Positions 25,922 through 35,392 are shown, counted from the stretch's first letter. The stretch is 54,758 nucleotides of DNA from Anaerolineae bacterium UTCFX2 (GCA_002050125.1 MWTA01000023.1:1-54758), one strand, 5' to 3'. A program made the numbers and translations. The notes: generated from the sequence alone by a model not told the origin.

Positions 25922-26824
25922 ATGCCCGAACCGCTCATCATCACCGTGATCTTGAACACCAACCGCTGCGAGGATACCCTAGCTTGCCTGGATTCTCTCC
26001 AAAACAGCGTTTATCCAAACCACAAAACGATCGTCCTCGATAACGCCTCCACCGACGGCTCGGTTGAGGCGATACAAGACCGCTTCCCGCAGGTGCAGGT
26101 CATTCGGCTGAGCGAAAACCTGGGCTACGCCGGCAATAATAACGTGGGCATCGAAGCCGCCATGCGCCGGGCTGCGGATTGGGTCCTGGTCTTGAACGAG
26201 GATACCATCTTGGCGCCCGACTGCATTGACCGCCTGATCGACGCCGCCGGGACGGATGAGCGGATCGGCATCCTTGGACCAACCGTCTATCATTTCGACG
26301 AGCCAGATGTGATCCAATCTGCGGGGGGCAGCCTGACGCCCGTCTGGAATTCGCGCCATTTGGGACAGAACGAACCGGACCGGGGTCAGTACAACCGCCC
26401 GCGTCCGGTCGAATGGATATCGGGCTGCGCCATCCTGGTCAAACGCCAGGTGATCGAGCAGATCGGCGCGCTCGATGCCCGCTTCTTCTATTATTGGGAA
26501 GAGACCGACTGGTGCACCCGGGCGCGCAAGCGCGGCTGGAAGATCCTGCACGTCCCCGCCGCGCACATCTGGCACAAGGGCGTTCAGCGCAATTATGCTC
26601 CCTCGCCAAACGTGACCTACTACAACACCCGCAATCGTTTCCTCTTCCTGGCAAACAACCGGGCTCCGCTTCACGCCTGGTTTTACGCGCTCGGACGCAC
26701 CTCGCTCACGCTGATAAGCTGGAGCGTGCGCCCGAAATGGCGACCCATGCAGCCTCACCGCGATGCAATGTGGCAGGGCGCGCGGGATTTTTTCAGCCGG
26801 CGCTGGGGAATACGCCCCTCTTGA
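25922..26824 (+). CDS. Family 2 glycosyltransferase, rhamnosyltransferase-like
   Basis: The product has 300 residues. It shows ITVILNTNRCEDTLACLDSL, LDNASTDGSVEAI and VLVLNEDTI, which together match the WbbL/RfbF rhamnosyltransferase-like branch of GT2, including YAGNNNVGIEAA and the later YWEETDWCTRARKRGW (putative acceptor/base motif E-x-D-W-C). A close relative occurs at 30504-31421. It lies 42 bases after the acyltransferase gene. Rhamnose as the donor is a family trend, not shown here. Confidence 0.85.
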   Translation: MPEPLIITVILNTNRCEDTLACLDSLQNSVYPNHKTIVLDNASTDGSVEAIQDRFPQVQVIRLSENLGYAGNNNVGIEAAMRRAADWVLVLNEDTILAPDCIDRLIDAAGTDERIGILGPTVYHFDEPDVIQSAGGSLTPVWNSRHLGQNEPDRGQYNRPRPVEWISGCAILVKRQVIEQIGALDARFFYYWEETDWCTRARKRGWKILHVPAAHIWHKGVQRNYAPSPNVTYYNTRNRFLFLANNRAPLHAWFYALGRTSLTLISWSVRPKWRPMQPHRDAMWQGARDFFSRRWGIRPS

Positions 26825-26861
26825 AGCGGCTGGCTTTGTACCTGATCTTTCTAATTCAACG

Positions 26862-27674
26862 ATGAGTAACCGTTCCCTGAATATCAAACTGCATAAGCTC
26901 GCCAGCGCGATTGGCATCAAACGCAGCCAGCATAACTATGTCAAATTCATCTTACTCGGTCGCTCGCGGACCGGTTCCAATTTTGTGCGCGGGTTGTTGA
27001 ATTCTCACCCGCAGATCATCACGTTTGGCGAAGTTTTCGTGTCAAACCAGGAAATCAAATGGGGTTTTGACGATTACACCAGCGCGCCGGGCGCGTTTGA
27101 GCTTTTTCAGCAGGATCCGCCAGCCTTCCTGCAGCAGATGCTCTTCTGCGACTACCCGCGCGGGATCGCCGCCGTCGGGTTCAAATTGTTTTATTACCAT
27201 GCCCGCGAAAACGAACTAGAGGTCGTCTGGCGCCACCTGCAAGCCCAGAAAGACATCCGCATCCTGCACATCAAGCGCCGCAACATGCTTCGCACTCATC
27301 TCTCGCACGCCAGGGCGGTTCACACCGACCAATGGGCGAATGTAAGCGGAGAGCATGAAGCCGAGCCGCCCATTGCCCTCGATTTCGACGAATGCTTGAA
27401 GGACTTTGAACAGACCAGTCAATGGGAGGTCGAATACGATCAGTTCTTTGCCGCCCATCCCAGATACGACGTCTTCTATGAGGAGTTGGTGAACGACTTC
27501 GACCGCCAGGTAATCCAGATACAAGACTTTCTGGAGGTAAAACATGCGCCTCTAGAATCGGACACTTACAAACAATCCCACAAACCGCTGTCTCGATCGA
27601 TTGTCAACTACGCGGAATTGAAAGAAAAATTCTCCGGCACCCAGTGGGAAAAGTTCTTCAACGACTTCGAATGA
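26862..27674 (+). CDS. Sulfotransferase-family protein 2
   Basis: The frame is open from 26763, inside the preceding gene, but ATG 26862 gives a 270-residue protein starting after that gene's stop. VKFILLGRSRTGSNFVRGLLNSHPQI (about residues 26-51) is a nucleotide-sulfate loop, and ILHIKRRNMLRTHLSHARA supplies the Arg-x6-Ser of the 3'-phosphate site. This resembles the Stf0/heparan-type small sulfotransferases. It overlaps the next glycosyltransferase by ATGA. Together with the gene at 9826 it suggests a sulfated glycan or glycolipid; PAPS synthesis genes are not in the window. Confidence 0.72.
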   Translation: MSNRSLNIKLHKLASAIGIKRSQHNYVKFILLGRSRTGSNFVRGLLNSHPQIITFGEVFVSNQEIKWGFDDYTSAPGAFELFQQDPPAFLQQMLFCDYPRGIAAVGFKLFYYHARENELEVVWRHLQAQKDIRILHIKRRNMLRTHLSHARAVHTDQWANVSGEHEAEPPIALDFDECLKDFEQTSQWEVEYDQFFAAHPRYDVFYEELVNDFDRQVIQIQDFLEVKHAPLESDTYKQSHKPLSRSIVNYAELKEKFSGTQWEKFFNDFE

Positions 27675-28870
27675 AGATCTTGTTCCTTTCGACCTGGTTC
27701 CCATACCCGCTCAATCAAGGCAGCAAGATCCGGGGATACCATCTGCTGAAAGCGCTCGCCGATCAGCACGACGTGGCTCTAGCCTCTTTTGAAGATGCGG
27801 AACTAAGACCCGAATGGCTCGATCACATTCGCAGCCTGTGCCCGGTGGTCGAAACCCTGCCGCGCAAGCCATTTCAAACCAGCCGCCTCAAATCGGTTTT
27901 AGGCTGGCTTTCGCCCAAACCCAACACGGTCACGGCGATCCGCTCCCCCGAGATGAGCGCCCTTGCCCGCCGGATGGCGCAGAGTTGGCGCCCTGAATGC
28001 ATCGTCGCGCTCACCTACGTCACCGCGCCGTACGCGCTGGAAGCGGAGGGCGCGGTGCGGGTTGTGGATATCGACAACGTGATGACGCGCATGCTCTACG
28101 AACTCGTCCCCCTGGCGCGTTCAGCGCCCGAGCGTTTCAGGCGCTGGCTGGCTTACCGCAAATTTCTGGCGTATGAAAAGAGCCTCTATCCGCGTTTTGA
28201 GCGCGCCCTGGCGGTCACCGAAAACGACCGGCGCGACGCCCAGCAATGGTTCGGGCTGGAACCGCAACAGCTCCTCGTCGTGCCAAACGGGGTCGAGACC
28301 GCTGCCGGCGACTTCCAGAGTTACGCCCCCGAACCGGGCGCGTTGATCTTCAACGGCGCGCTCACCTATTCGGCAAACTATGACGCGATGGAATTTTTCC
28401 TCGGGGAAATTTTTCCAGAGGTGGTTCGGCAGGCGCCCGAGGCCACTCTGCGCATAACGGGCAGCGCTGCGGGCGTCGACCTGGGGAGGCTGGCGATCAA
28501 CGATCACGTCGAACTCACCGGATACCTCGATGATGTCCGCCCGGCGGTTGCGCAGAGTTGGGCGTGCGTCGTTCCGCTCCGCATCGGGGGCGGGACGCGC
28601 CTGAAAATTCTAGAAGCGATGGCGCTGGGCACGCCGGTGATCTGCACCTCCAAAGGCGCCGAAGGGCTCGCCGCCCAGAACGAGGTGCATTTGCTGATTG
28701 CGGATGACCCGCACGCTTTTATCGAGCAGACGCTGCGTTTATTGCGCTCGCCTGACCTGCGCCAGCGCCTCTCCCAGAACGCCCGGCGGTTGATGCAGGA
28801 AAAATACGACTGGGCAGCGATCGAGAAGGATTTTTGCGCGCAGATCGAAGCAATCGTAAGCAGAAATTAA
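27671..28870 (+). CDS. Family 4 glycosyltransferase, PEP-CTERM/EpsH-locus type
   Basis: The ATG at 27671 overlaps the previous stop and starts MKILFLSTWFPYPLNQGSKIRGYHLLKAL, so it is preferred to the upstream 27644; the product is 399 residues. This N-terminus (FPYP..GsKIR..hLL..L) matches sugar transferases found in PEP-CTERM/EpsH polysaccharide loci (the group I recall as TIGR03087). The C-terminal half has LIFNGALTYSANYDAMEFFL, LRIGGGTRLKILEAMALGTPVI and the usual tail. It is a retaining GT-B enzyme; the gene at 38013 belongs to the same branch. Confidence 0.87.
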   Translation: MKILFLSTWFPYPLNQGSKIRGYHLLKALADQHDVALASFEDAELRPEWLDHIRSLCPVVETLPRKPFQTSRLKSVLGWLSPKPNTVTAIRSPEMSALARRMAQSWRPECIVALTYVTAPYALEAEGAVRVVDIDNVMTRMLYELVPLARSAPERFRRWLAYRKFLAYEKSLYPRFERALAVTENDRRDAQQWFGLEPQQLLVVPNGVETAAGDFQSYAPEPGALIFNGALTYSANYDAMEFFLGEIFPEVVRQAPEATLRITGSAAGVDLGRLAINDHVELTGYLDDVRPAVAQSWACVVPLRIGGGTRLKILEAMALGTPVICTSKGAEGLAAQNEVHLLIADDPHAFIEQTLRLLRSPDLRQRLSQNARRLMQEKYDWAAIEKDFCAQIEAIVSRN

Positions 28871-28904
28871 TGTTTGTTTGATCCAGAAAGTGGATAATCA
28901 TTAA

Positions 28905-28954
28905 TGGCAGGGAATACTTTGATTGTGGCGCTAGAAGCGAGTGAAACCCTGCCA
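28905..28954 (+). repeat. Long-range inverted repeat in the leader of the ligase/polymerase gene
   Basis: TGGCAGGG (28905-28912) pairs perfectly with CCCTGCCA (28947-28954), and CGC/GCG (28929-28931, 28937-28939) can pair inside. The element ends 29 bases before the O-antigen ligase start. A tiny frame, ATG 28904 to TGA 28987 (27 codons), also spans it and overlaps the ligase ATG by ATGA. Either a structured leader or a coupled leader peptide is possible; neither is proven. Confidence 0.3.
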
Positions 28955-28983
28955 GAGACAGCGATGAGGCGCAAGACCATCAC

Positions 28984-30507
28984 ATGAACGGCGTCGACCG
29001 TTTGCAAGATCGAGACTCGAAAACGGAATATTCCAGTTCGGATTCGCGGGAAGATTACGGCGGATTGGCAGCCTTGTTGCCGAACTGGATGATTCGCCGA
29101 CCCGACAGGTTGAACCTCCCCGCGCCCCTCACCTTGGGCTTGATCGCCCTGGCGCTGCTCGTTGCCGTGCTTTCGCCATTCCTGGCTCGCAGCCCGCGGA
29201 TTGCCATGCTCGTAGGTTTAGGCATCAGCGGCTTGGGGGCTGCGGTATTGCTGCACAAGTGCCCGGTTCTTGGGCTCGCCAGCATTTCCGTTCTCAGCCT
29301 GGCAGTGCCTGTCACGATCGGGACCGGCTCGCAAACCGGGATCAACATTACCGTCATTTTGATCCTCCTCATGACTGGCTTGTGGCTGCTCGATCTGATT
29401 TTCAATCCGCGAAAGATTCAACTGCTGCCGCTTAAGCCGGTTTTTCTTACCCTCGTTTTCTGCGCAGTCGCCATTGCAGCATTTGCCTTTGGACAGCTCA
29501 ACTGGTTTCCAACCAAGCCAGCCCCCATCACGGCTCAAATCGGCGGCTTGATGATCTTCTTGCTTTCCGCCGGCGCGTTTCTGCTTTATGCGCATCAAAT
29601 CAAAACGGAAAACGAGTTGAAATGGGTTGTGTTGATATTTTTCATCGTTGGGTTCGCCAACATCTTATTGCGCGGTTTTGGTTTTATGCAGCCTTACATC
29701 TTTACGGTGTTTGTCCGCGAGGCTGTCCTGGGAGCTTTGTTCTTTAATTGGCTGATTGCGCTGGCTGCCGGTCAGGCTTTGTGCAACCCCAGGCTGGCGC
29801 CTTTCTGGCGCGTTGTGCTGATTGGGTTCATCCTCTTGTTTTTTTACCAACACCTGAGCCAGAGCCGCGACTGGGTCTCGGGCTGGCTGCCCCCCTTGAT
29901 TTCTGTGATAGTCGTGGCGTTCTTCTACCGCCCGCGGTTGGGCGTCCTGCTTGGGATAGCCGGGCTGGCTTTTTTGATGATGTCGCCCGGAACAATCGGC
30001 GGCTTACTAGGTGAAGGCGACAATCCCTACAGCGTTCTCACGCGGCTGGAAGCCTGGAAGATCATGTGGGAAATCATCAAAGTCAGCCCCTTGCTGGGGG
30101 TGGGGATGGCGAATTATTACTGGTACACGCCGCTGTTCAAAATCCTCGGCTATCGCGTCAGCTTCAATTCACATAACAACTACATCGACATCGTCGCGCA
30201 AACCGGGATTATCGGGTTAGCGGTCTTTATCTGGCTGCTCTGGGAGATCTGGCTCGTTGGCTGGAAAACCCTCAAGCACGCGCCCGAAGGATTCCCAAGA
30301 GCCTACGTGATCGGCGCGCTTGCGGGACTGGTTGGGACGGCGGCTTCGGGATTGTTAGGCGACTGGATCATCCCCTTTGTGTACAACGTCGGGCTGCCAG
30401 GCTTTCGCGCCAGTGTATTCACCTGGATTTTCTTAGGCGGTTTGATGGCAATGGCAAAACTCTACCTGCTCCCCGCCGCCGCAGACAGCCAGGCTTCTGC
30501 CTCATGA
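28984..30507 (+). CDS. O-antigen ligase/polymerase-family membrane protein (WaaL/Wzy-like)
   Basis: This 507-residue protein has a charged cytoplasmic N-terminus of about 50 residues and about twelve spans. The Wzy_C hallmark lies in the large periplasmic/external loop: TRLEAWKIMWEIIKVSPLLGVGMANYYW followed by FNSHNNYIDIVAQTGIIGL (His397). LSQSRDW near residue 295 supplies the conserved Arg region. The family either polymerises undecaprenyl-linked repeat units or ligates finished glycan to its acceptor. With an ABC exporter in the same locus, ligation to an acceptor or a separate Wzy-type glycan are both possible. The following glycosyltransferase overlaps by ATGA. Confidence 0.85.
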   Translation: MNGVDRLQDRDSKTEYSSSDSREDYGGLAALLPNWMIRRPDRLNLPAPLTLGLIALALLVAVLSPFLARSPRIAMLVGLGISGLGAAVLLHKCPVLGLASISVLSLAVPVTIGTGSQTGINITVILILLMTGLWLLDLIFNPRKIQLLPLKPVFLTLVFCAVAIAAFAFGQLNWFPTKPAPITAQIGGLMIFLLSAGAFLLYAHQIKTENELKWVVLIFFIVGFANILLRGFGFMQPYIFTVFVREAVLGALFFNWLIALAAGQALCNPRLAPFWRVVLIGFILLFFYQHLSQSRDWVSGWLPPLISVIVVAFFYRPRLGVLLGIAGLAFLMMSPGTIGGLLGEGDNPYSVLTRLEAWKIMWEIIKVSPLLGVGMANYYWYTPLFKILGYRVSFNSHNNYIDIVAQTGIIGLAVFIWLLWEIWLVGWKTLKHAPEGFPRAYVIGALAGLVGTAASGLLGDWIIPFVYNVGLPGFRASVFTWIFLGGLMAMAKLYLLPAAADSQASAS

Positions 30508-31421
30508 CCGTTCTTTCCATCCTGATCGTGAACTGGAACGGCGGTCAGGTCCTGCTCGACTGCCTGGAATCGATCTTCGGGAACCCGCCAGACCAGCCTT
30601 ATGAGGTCATCCTCGTTGATAACGCCTCGACTGATGCGTCAGCCCACGCCGCTGAATCCCGCTATCCTCAAGTCCAGGTGATCCACAGCCCCGCCAATCT
30701 GGGGTTTGCAGGGGCTAACAACATCGCTTTCAACCGCGCCAGCGGCGAATACCTGCTCTTGTTGAACCCGGACACGGTCGTGCAGCCGGGGGCGCTTCAG
30801 GCTCTGCTCAGCTATTTGGCGGAGAATTCCAAAGCCGGCGCGGCGGGCGCCAGGCTGCTAAACCCGGATGGGTCGCTCCAGCCGTCATGCTCACCCGAAC
30901 CCACTCTAAGCCGGGAATTTGCGCGCCTGTTTCACCTCAAGGGCGTGCGACCGGATGGGTATTACGAGATGAAAGATTGGGACATCGCCGCGCCCCGGCG
31001 GGTGGACACCCTGCTGGGCGCCTGCCTGATGGTTCGCCGGACTGCCCAGCTTCAGATCGGCGCCATGGACGAAACTTTTTTCATGTACTCCGAAGAGGTG
31101 GATTATTGCCGCCGCCTCAGACAGGCGGGCTGGGAGATCTGCTGGGTTCCGCAAGCCAGGGTGGTGCACCTGGGCGCGCAGAGCACGCGCCAGGCGGCTT
31201 CTCAAATGTTCTTGCAGCTCTACCTGGCAAAAGTGCAGTACTTCCGCAAACATTACGGGCGCTTTTCCGCCCGGCTCTACAAGCTCATCCTTTTCGGGGC
31301 TGGCATGGCGCGCCTGGCTGCAGCGCCCCTGATTCGGACCCGGCCCTCCCGCCAGTCCGAGGATCAGCAAGCGCTGGTCGATAACTACCAGAAGCTGCTC
31401 AAAGCGCTGCCTGGGATGTAA
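30504..31421 (+). CDS. Family 2 glycosyltransferase, rhamnosyltransferase-like
   Basis: The product has 305 residues. It contains LSILIVNWNGGQVLLDCLESI, LVDNASTDASA, LGFAGANNIAFN and LLLNPDTVV, with the later YSEEVDYCRRLRQAGWEI motif. This is the WbbL-like GT2 branch, paralogous to 25922-26824. It is translationally coupled to the O-antigen ligase/polymerase gene and lies 26 bases before the second carrier protein. Confidence 0.87.
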   Translation: MTVLSILIVNWNGGQVLLDCLESIFGNPPDQPYEVILVDNASTDASAHAAESRYPQVQVIHSPANLGFAGANNIAFNRASGEYLLLLNPDTVVQPGALQALLSYLAENSKAGAAGARLLNPDGSLQPSCSPEPTLSREFARLFHLKGVRPDGYYEMKDWDIAAPRRVDTLLGACLMVRRTAQLQIGAMDETFFMYSEEVDYCRRLRQAGWEICWVPQARVVHLGAQSTRQAASQMFLQLYLAKVQYFRKHYGRFSARLYKLILFGAGMARLAAAPLIRTRPSRQSEDQQALVDNYQKLLKALPGM

Positions 31422-31447
31422 TTATCTTCTTTTTCCTGAGGAATGAC

Positions 31448-31699
31448 ATGACCATTGAAGCACAGATCAAGGATTACATTTCCAAAAACCTGCTTTTCAG
31501 CAGCGACGGATTCAACTATCCGGACGACGCTTCCTTCATCGATGAGGGGATCGTCGACTCGCAAGGGGTGATGGACCTGGTGTTCTTCGTAGAGGAGACC
31601 TTCAAGGTCCAGGTTCAGGACAGCGAGATCGTCCCGGATAACTTTGATTCAATCGAAAAAGTGACGGCGTATATTCAGCGCAAACAGGCTGCGGGATGA
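31448..31699 (+). CDS. Acyl carrier protein 2
   Basis: This 83-residue carrier protein has FIDEGIVDSQGVMDLVFFVEETFKVQV with Ser38 of VDSQ as the phosphopantetheine site, then DSEIVPDNFDSIEKVTAYI. A GAGG lies about 9 bases before the ATG. Its stop overlaps the start of the AMP ligase gene (ATGA at 31696-31699), so the two are a unit. It differs clearly from carrier protein 1 (VDSQ instead of LDSL), which suggests a different partner and cargo. Confidence 0.92.
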   Translation: MTIEAQIKDYISKNLLFSSDGFNYPDDASFIDEGIVDSQGVMDLVFFVEETFKVQVQDSEIVPDNFDSIEKVTAYIQRKQAAG

Positions 31700-33267
31700 G
31701 CCACAAACCAGCCCGACTCGTTCAGGAATTCCTCGAACACAGCGCAAGGCGCCTGCCGGATAAAGTCGCGCTGATCTGCGACAACCAGCGGCTGACCTAT
31801 GCCGAAATCGAGCGCCTGGCTAACAGCCTGGCGCATGCGCTGATCGCCAGCGGTTTTCAACGCGGCGACCGGTTAGCCATCTACTTGCCAAATTCGGTTG
31901 CGGCAGTGGTCGGAATTTTCGCGGCGCTCAAGGCGGGCGGCGCGTTCGTGATCATCAATTCCACCACCAAGCGCGATAAGCTGGTGCAGATCTTGAACAA
32001 CTGCCGCGCCGCGGCGCTGATCACCGGCGGGCGCAATCAAGCTCTGGTTAACGACATCCTGGGGTTCATCCCGCATTTGCACACGATTGTGACGTCAGGT
32101 TCAACCGCTGCGCCGCAGACCGATGCGGCTGTTCCAGACGCCCGGCGCGTCCGGTTTCTTGAATTCGAGGGGTTGGCGCAGGCTTACTCCAACGAACCCC
32201 CTGACCGGCGCAATATCGACCTGGACCTGGCGTGCCTGATCTACACCTCTGGCAGCACCGGCGAACCCAAGGGCGTGATGAGCGATCACAGCAACATCGT
32301 CTTTGCCGCCAGTTCGATCATCGAATACCTGGAAAATATCGAAGCGGATATCCTCATCAACGTCCTGCCGCTCTCGTTCGATTACGGGCTTTACCAGCTT
32401 CTCATGGCGTTTAAGTTTGGCGGCGCTCTGGTGCTGGAGCGTTCCTTCGCTTATCCGGCAGCCATCTTAGGGCGCATGCAAGCGGAAGGCGTGACCGGCT
32501 TCCCAGGCGTGCCGACCGTGTTTTCCATGCTGCTGCAGATCGACCTGACGGCGTACGACCTTTCCTCGCTGCGCTACCTTTCCAACACCGCGGCGGCGCT
32601 GCCGGTGAGCCACATCCAGAAACTGCGCCAGAAATTCCCCGGCGTCACGCTGTACTCGATGTACGGGCTCACCGAGACCAAGCGCACGCTTTACCTGCCC
32701 CCCAAATACCTGGACAGCAAACCGGATTCGGTCGGCATCCCGATCCCGGGGACCGAAGCCTGGGTGGAGGATGAAGCGGGTCGCCGGCTGCCCCCCGGGC
32801 AGGTCGGCGAACTGGTGGTGCGCGGCCGCCACGTGATGCGCGGCTACTGGGAAGACCCGGCTGCTTCAGCCCAGCGTTTTCGTCCGGGCTCGCTCCCAGG
32901 CGAACGGCTCTGCTATTCCGGCGACTTGTTCCGCATGGACGAGGAGGGCTTCTTCTACTTTGTCGGCAGAAAAGACGATATCATCAAGACCCGCGGCGAG
33001 AAAGTGGCGCCCAAGGAAGTTGAAAACGTCCTCTATAAGCTCGAAGGCATCGCCGAAGCCGCCGTGATCGGGCTCCCCGACCCGATTCTGGGTGAATCGA
33101 TCAAAGCGTTCGTCGCGCTGGCTGACCATTCGCTCACCGAACAGCAAATCCTGGCGCACTGCCGCGCCCACCTGGAAGATTTCATGATCCCCCAGGCAAT
33201 TGAAATCCGTCCCGAACTGCCCAAGACACCCTCGGGCAAAATCGATAAAAAGCCATTGATCTCGTAA
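31696..33267 (+). CDS. AMP-forming acyl ligase paired with carrier protein 2
   Basis: The product has 523 residues in the ANL superfamily: YTSGSTGEPKGVM (from residue 183), INVLPLSFDYGLYQLLMAF, MYGLTETKR, YSGDLFRMD, GRKDDIIKTRGEKVAPKEVE and a final TPSGKIDKK. The N-terminal layout and FDYGLYQ segment recall the acyl-CoA ligases associated with exosortase/PEP-CTERM polysaccharide loci (TIGR03098-like, from memory) rather than the amino-acid adenylation enzyme at 22775. The A4 motif has FDYG, so the Asp that anchors an alpha-amino group is present in form, but the pocket does not match a code I know. It should charge carrier protein 2 with an acyl or aminoacyl group. Substrate unknown. Confidence 0.85.
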   Translation: MSHKPARLVQEFLEHSARRLPDKVALICDNQRLTYAEIERLANSLAHALIASGFQRGDRLAIYLPNSVAAVVGIFAALKAGGAFVIINSTTKRDKLVQILNNCRAAALITGGRNQALVNDILGFIPHLHTIVTSGSTAAPQTDAAVPDARRVRFLEFEGLAQAYSNEPPDRRNIDLDLACLIYTSGSTGEPKGVMSDHSNIVFAASSIIEYLENIEADILINVLPLSFDYGLYQLLMAFKFGGALVLERSFAYPAAILGRMQAEGVTGFPGVPTVFSMLLQIDLTAYDLSSLRYLSNTAAALPVSHIQKLRQKFPGVTLYSMYGLTETKRTLYLPPKYLDSKPDSVGIPIPGTEAWVEDEAGRRLPPGQVGELVVRGRHVMRGYWEDPAASAQRFRPGSLPGERLCYSGDLFRMDEEGFFYFVGRKDDIIKTRGEKVAPKEVENVLYKLEGIAEAAVIGLPDPILGESIKAFVALADHSLTEQQILAHCRAHLEDFMIPQAIEIRPELPKTPSGKIDKKPLIS

Positions 33268-33334
33268 ATTCCCATGTAGACTTTCCCGAGACCTGGCAGC
33301 GCATTGACAATAACCCATTGAAAGAAAACCGTGC

Positions 33335-35317
33335 ATGTGCGGAATTATCGGCGTATTAAACCAGACTGAACCGGCGGGGGTCGATAAATCGATCTTGCTG
33401 CAAATGCTTGCCGCGGTGCGCCACCGCGGACCCGACGGCTTTGGCATTTACCAGGATGAATGGGTCGGTCTGGGCAGCGCCCGCCTGAAAATCCTCGACA
33501 TCGCCGGCGGAGACCAGCCGATCAGCAACGAGGACGGCGCCATCTGGATCGTTTTTAACGGCGAGATTTTCAACTACGTCGAATTGAGACCGATGCTGGA
33601 GGCGCGCGGTCACCGTTTCGCCACCCATTCGGATACCGAGGTCATCGTCCATCTTTTTGAAGACTTCGGTCCCGCTTGCTTGCAGCATCTCAACGGGCAG
33701 TTTGTGATTGCCATCTGGGATTCACGTGACCGCTCCCTGCTGCTGGGGCGCGACCGGTTGGGCGTCCGCCCGCTGTTCTACACCTTTTCCGAAGGGCGGT
33801 TGATCTTTGGCTCCGAGATCAAAGCGCTGCTCGCGCACCCGGGCGTCCAGGCGCAGATCGATCCGCTCTCGCTGGACCAGATCTTCACCTACTGGAGCAC
33901 GCTTAGCCCGCGCACGGTCTTCTCCGGCATCTTCGAAGTCCCGCCCGGCTCGTATCTGCTCGCCCGCGACGGCAGGATCGAGCTTCAAAGCTACTGGTCT
34001 TTGGATTTCTCCCCATCCAGCGCGCCGGGGCGGGATATCCAGGACTACCAGGACGAACTCGAAAGTTTGTTGATCGATGCGACCCGCATTCGTCTGCGCG
34101 CAGACGTTCCGGTTGGGGCATATCTGAGCGGCGGGTTGGATTCCTCCATCACAACCGCCATCATCCGCAATTTCACCGACACCCCGCTTGACACTTTCTC
34201 GATCAGCTTTAGCGATCCCGAGTTCGATGAGAGCGAATTTCAGCTCCGCATGGCGGATTTCCTTGGCACCCAGCACCAGGTCGTCCATATCCACCAGCGC
34301 GACATCGGCGAGATGTTCCCGCAGGTGATCTGGCACACCGAAACCCCAATCCTGCGCACCGCCCCCGCGCCGTTGTTCCGGCTTTCCAGGCTGGCGCACG
34401 AACAGAACTACAAAGTGGTCATCACCGGCGAAGGCGCAGACGAGTTCCTGGCTGGTTATGACATCTTCAAAGAAGCGTTGATCCGTCAGTTTTGGGCGCG
34501 CCAGCCCGCCTCAACCATCCGACCGCTCCTGTTTGGGCGGCTCTATCCGGAGATCGCGCACATGCCCAACAGCCAGGCTTACCTGGCGTCTTTCTTTGGC
34601 GCAAACCTCGCCGATACCTCCGCCGCGGATTACTCGCACTACATCCGCTGGAAGAACACCAGCCGCACAAAACGCTTTTTCTCGGACGTTCTGGCTGAGC
34701 GCATCGCTTCGGCTGACCGCACATCCGCAGGAGTGATCTATCCCCCAGATTTTGCGGATTGGGATGCCCTCGGGAAAGCGCAGTACCTGGAAAGCGCCAT
34801 CTTCCTGCCCCAGTACCTGCTGTCATCGCAGGGGGACCGGGTTGGGATGGCGCACGCGGTGGAGGGTCGCTTTCCGTTCCTGGATCACCGCGTAGTGGGA
34901 TTTGCCTCCCATCTGCCGCCGCACTTGCGTTTGAATGGGCTGCACGAAAAATACCTGCTGCGCCGGCTGGCGCGCAAGTGGCTGCCCACCGAGATTTGGA
35001 CCCGCCGCAAACGCCCCTACCGCGCCCCCATCCATCGCTGCTTTTTCGGTCCGGAGGGCGCCTTGGATTATGTCTCGGAGCTGCTTTCTCCCGCCTGCCT
35101 GCAGCAGGCAGGCTTATTCAAACCGGCGGCGGTTCAGAGCATGGTCGGCAAACTGGCTGCGGGCGGACGGCTGGGCGAAACGGACGATATGGCTTTGGCT
35201 GGGATATTGTCCGCTCAGCTCGTGTGGAAACAATTTGTCGCGGATTTCAACCGCTACCTGCCCCCGCCCCTGCGTTCAGAAGACCTCACCCGCGCCATCT
35301 CGCGCGCCGGCGCATGA
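33335..35317 (+). CDS. Asparagine-synthase-like amidotransferase, glutamine-hydrolysing
   Basis: The product has 660 residues. MCGIIGVLNQTEPAG gives the processed Cys nucleophile, followed by RHRGPDGFGIY and FNGEIFNYVELR, all needed for glutaminase activity. The synthetase domain has SGGLDSS (from residue 265), VVITGEGADEFLAGYDIFKE and a full-length tail. This set of motifs is intact, unlike the paralogue at 13962. In glycan loci such enzymes amidate uronic acids or other carboxylates; true asparagine synthesis is also possible. It lies between the carrier-protein/ligase pair and the NAD-synthase-like gene, the order I associate with exosortase-type polysaccharide loci. Confidence 0.88.
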   Translation: MCGIIGVLNQTEPAGVDKSILLQMLAAVRHRGPDGFGIYQDEWVGLGSARLKILDIAGGDQPISNEDGAIWIVFNGEIFNYVELRPMLEARGHRFATHSDTEVIVHLFEDFGPACLQHLNGQFVIAIWDSRDRSLLLGRDRLGVRPLFYTFSEGRLIFGSEIKALLAHPGVQAQIDPLSLDQIFTYWSTLSPRTVFSGIFEVPPGSYLLARDGRIELQSYWSLDFSPSSAPGRDIQDYQDELESLLIDATRIRLRADVPVGAYLSGGLDSSITTAIIRNFTDTPLDTFSISFSDPEFDESEFQLRMADFLGTQHQVVHIHQRDIGEMFPQVIWHTETPILRTAPAPLFRLSRLAHEQNYKVVITGEGADEFLAGYDIFKEALIRQFWARQPASTIRPLLFGRLYPEIAHMPNSQAYLASFFGANLADTSAADYSHYIRWKNTSRTKRFFSDVLAERIASADRTSAGVIYPPDFADWDALGKAQYLESAIFLPQYLLSSQGDRVGMAHAVEGRFPFLDHRVVGFASHLPPHLRLNGLHEKYLLRRLARKWLPTEIWTRRKRPYRAPIHRCFFGPEGALDYVSELLSPACLQQAGLFKPAAVQSMVGKLAAGGRLGETDDMALAGILSAQLVWKQFVADFNRYLPPPLRSEDLTRAISRAGA

Positions 35318-35392
35318 GGCGTTCAACGCCCAAATCGCTCGACCTTCGCCAACCGATTTCAGCCTTGCAGACCCTTGGAGCAAACGAACCCG

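Noticed and set aside
22775..33267. A nonribosomal peptide synthetase cluster
   Set aside because: No condensation, thioesterase or multidomain module is present; the two ligases and carriers are all stand-alone.
33305..33310. TTGACA hexamer before the amidotransferase gene
   Set aside because: No -10-like hexamer lies 16-18 bases downstream, so it is not called a promoter.
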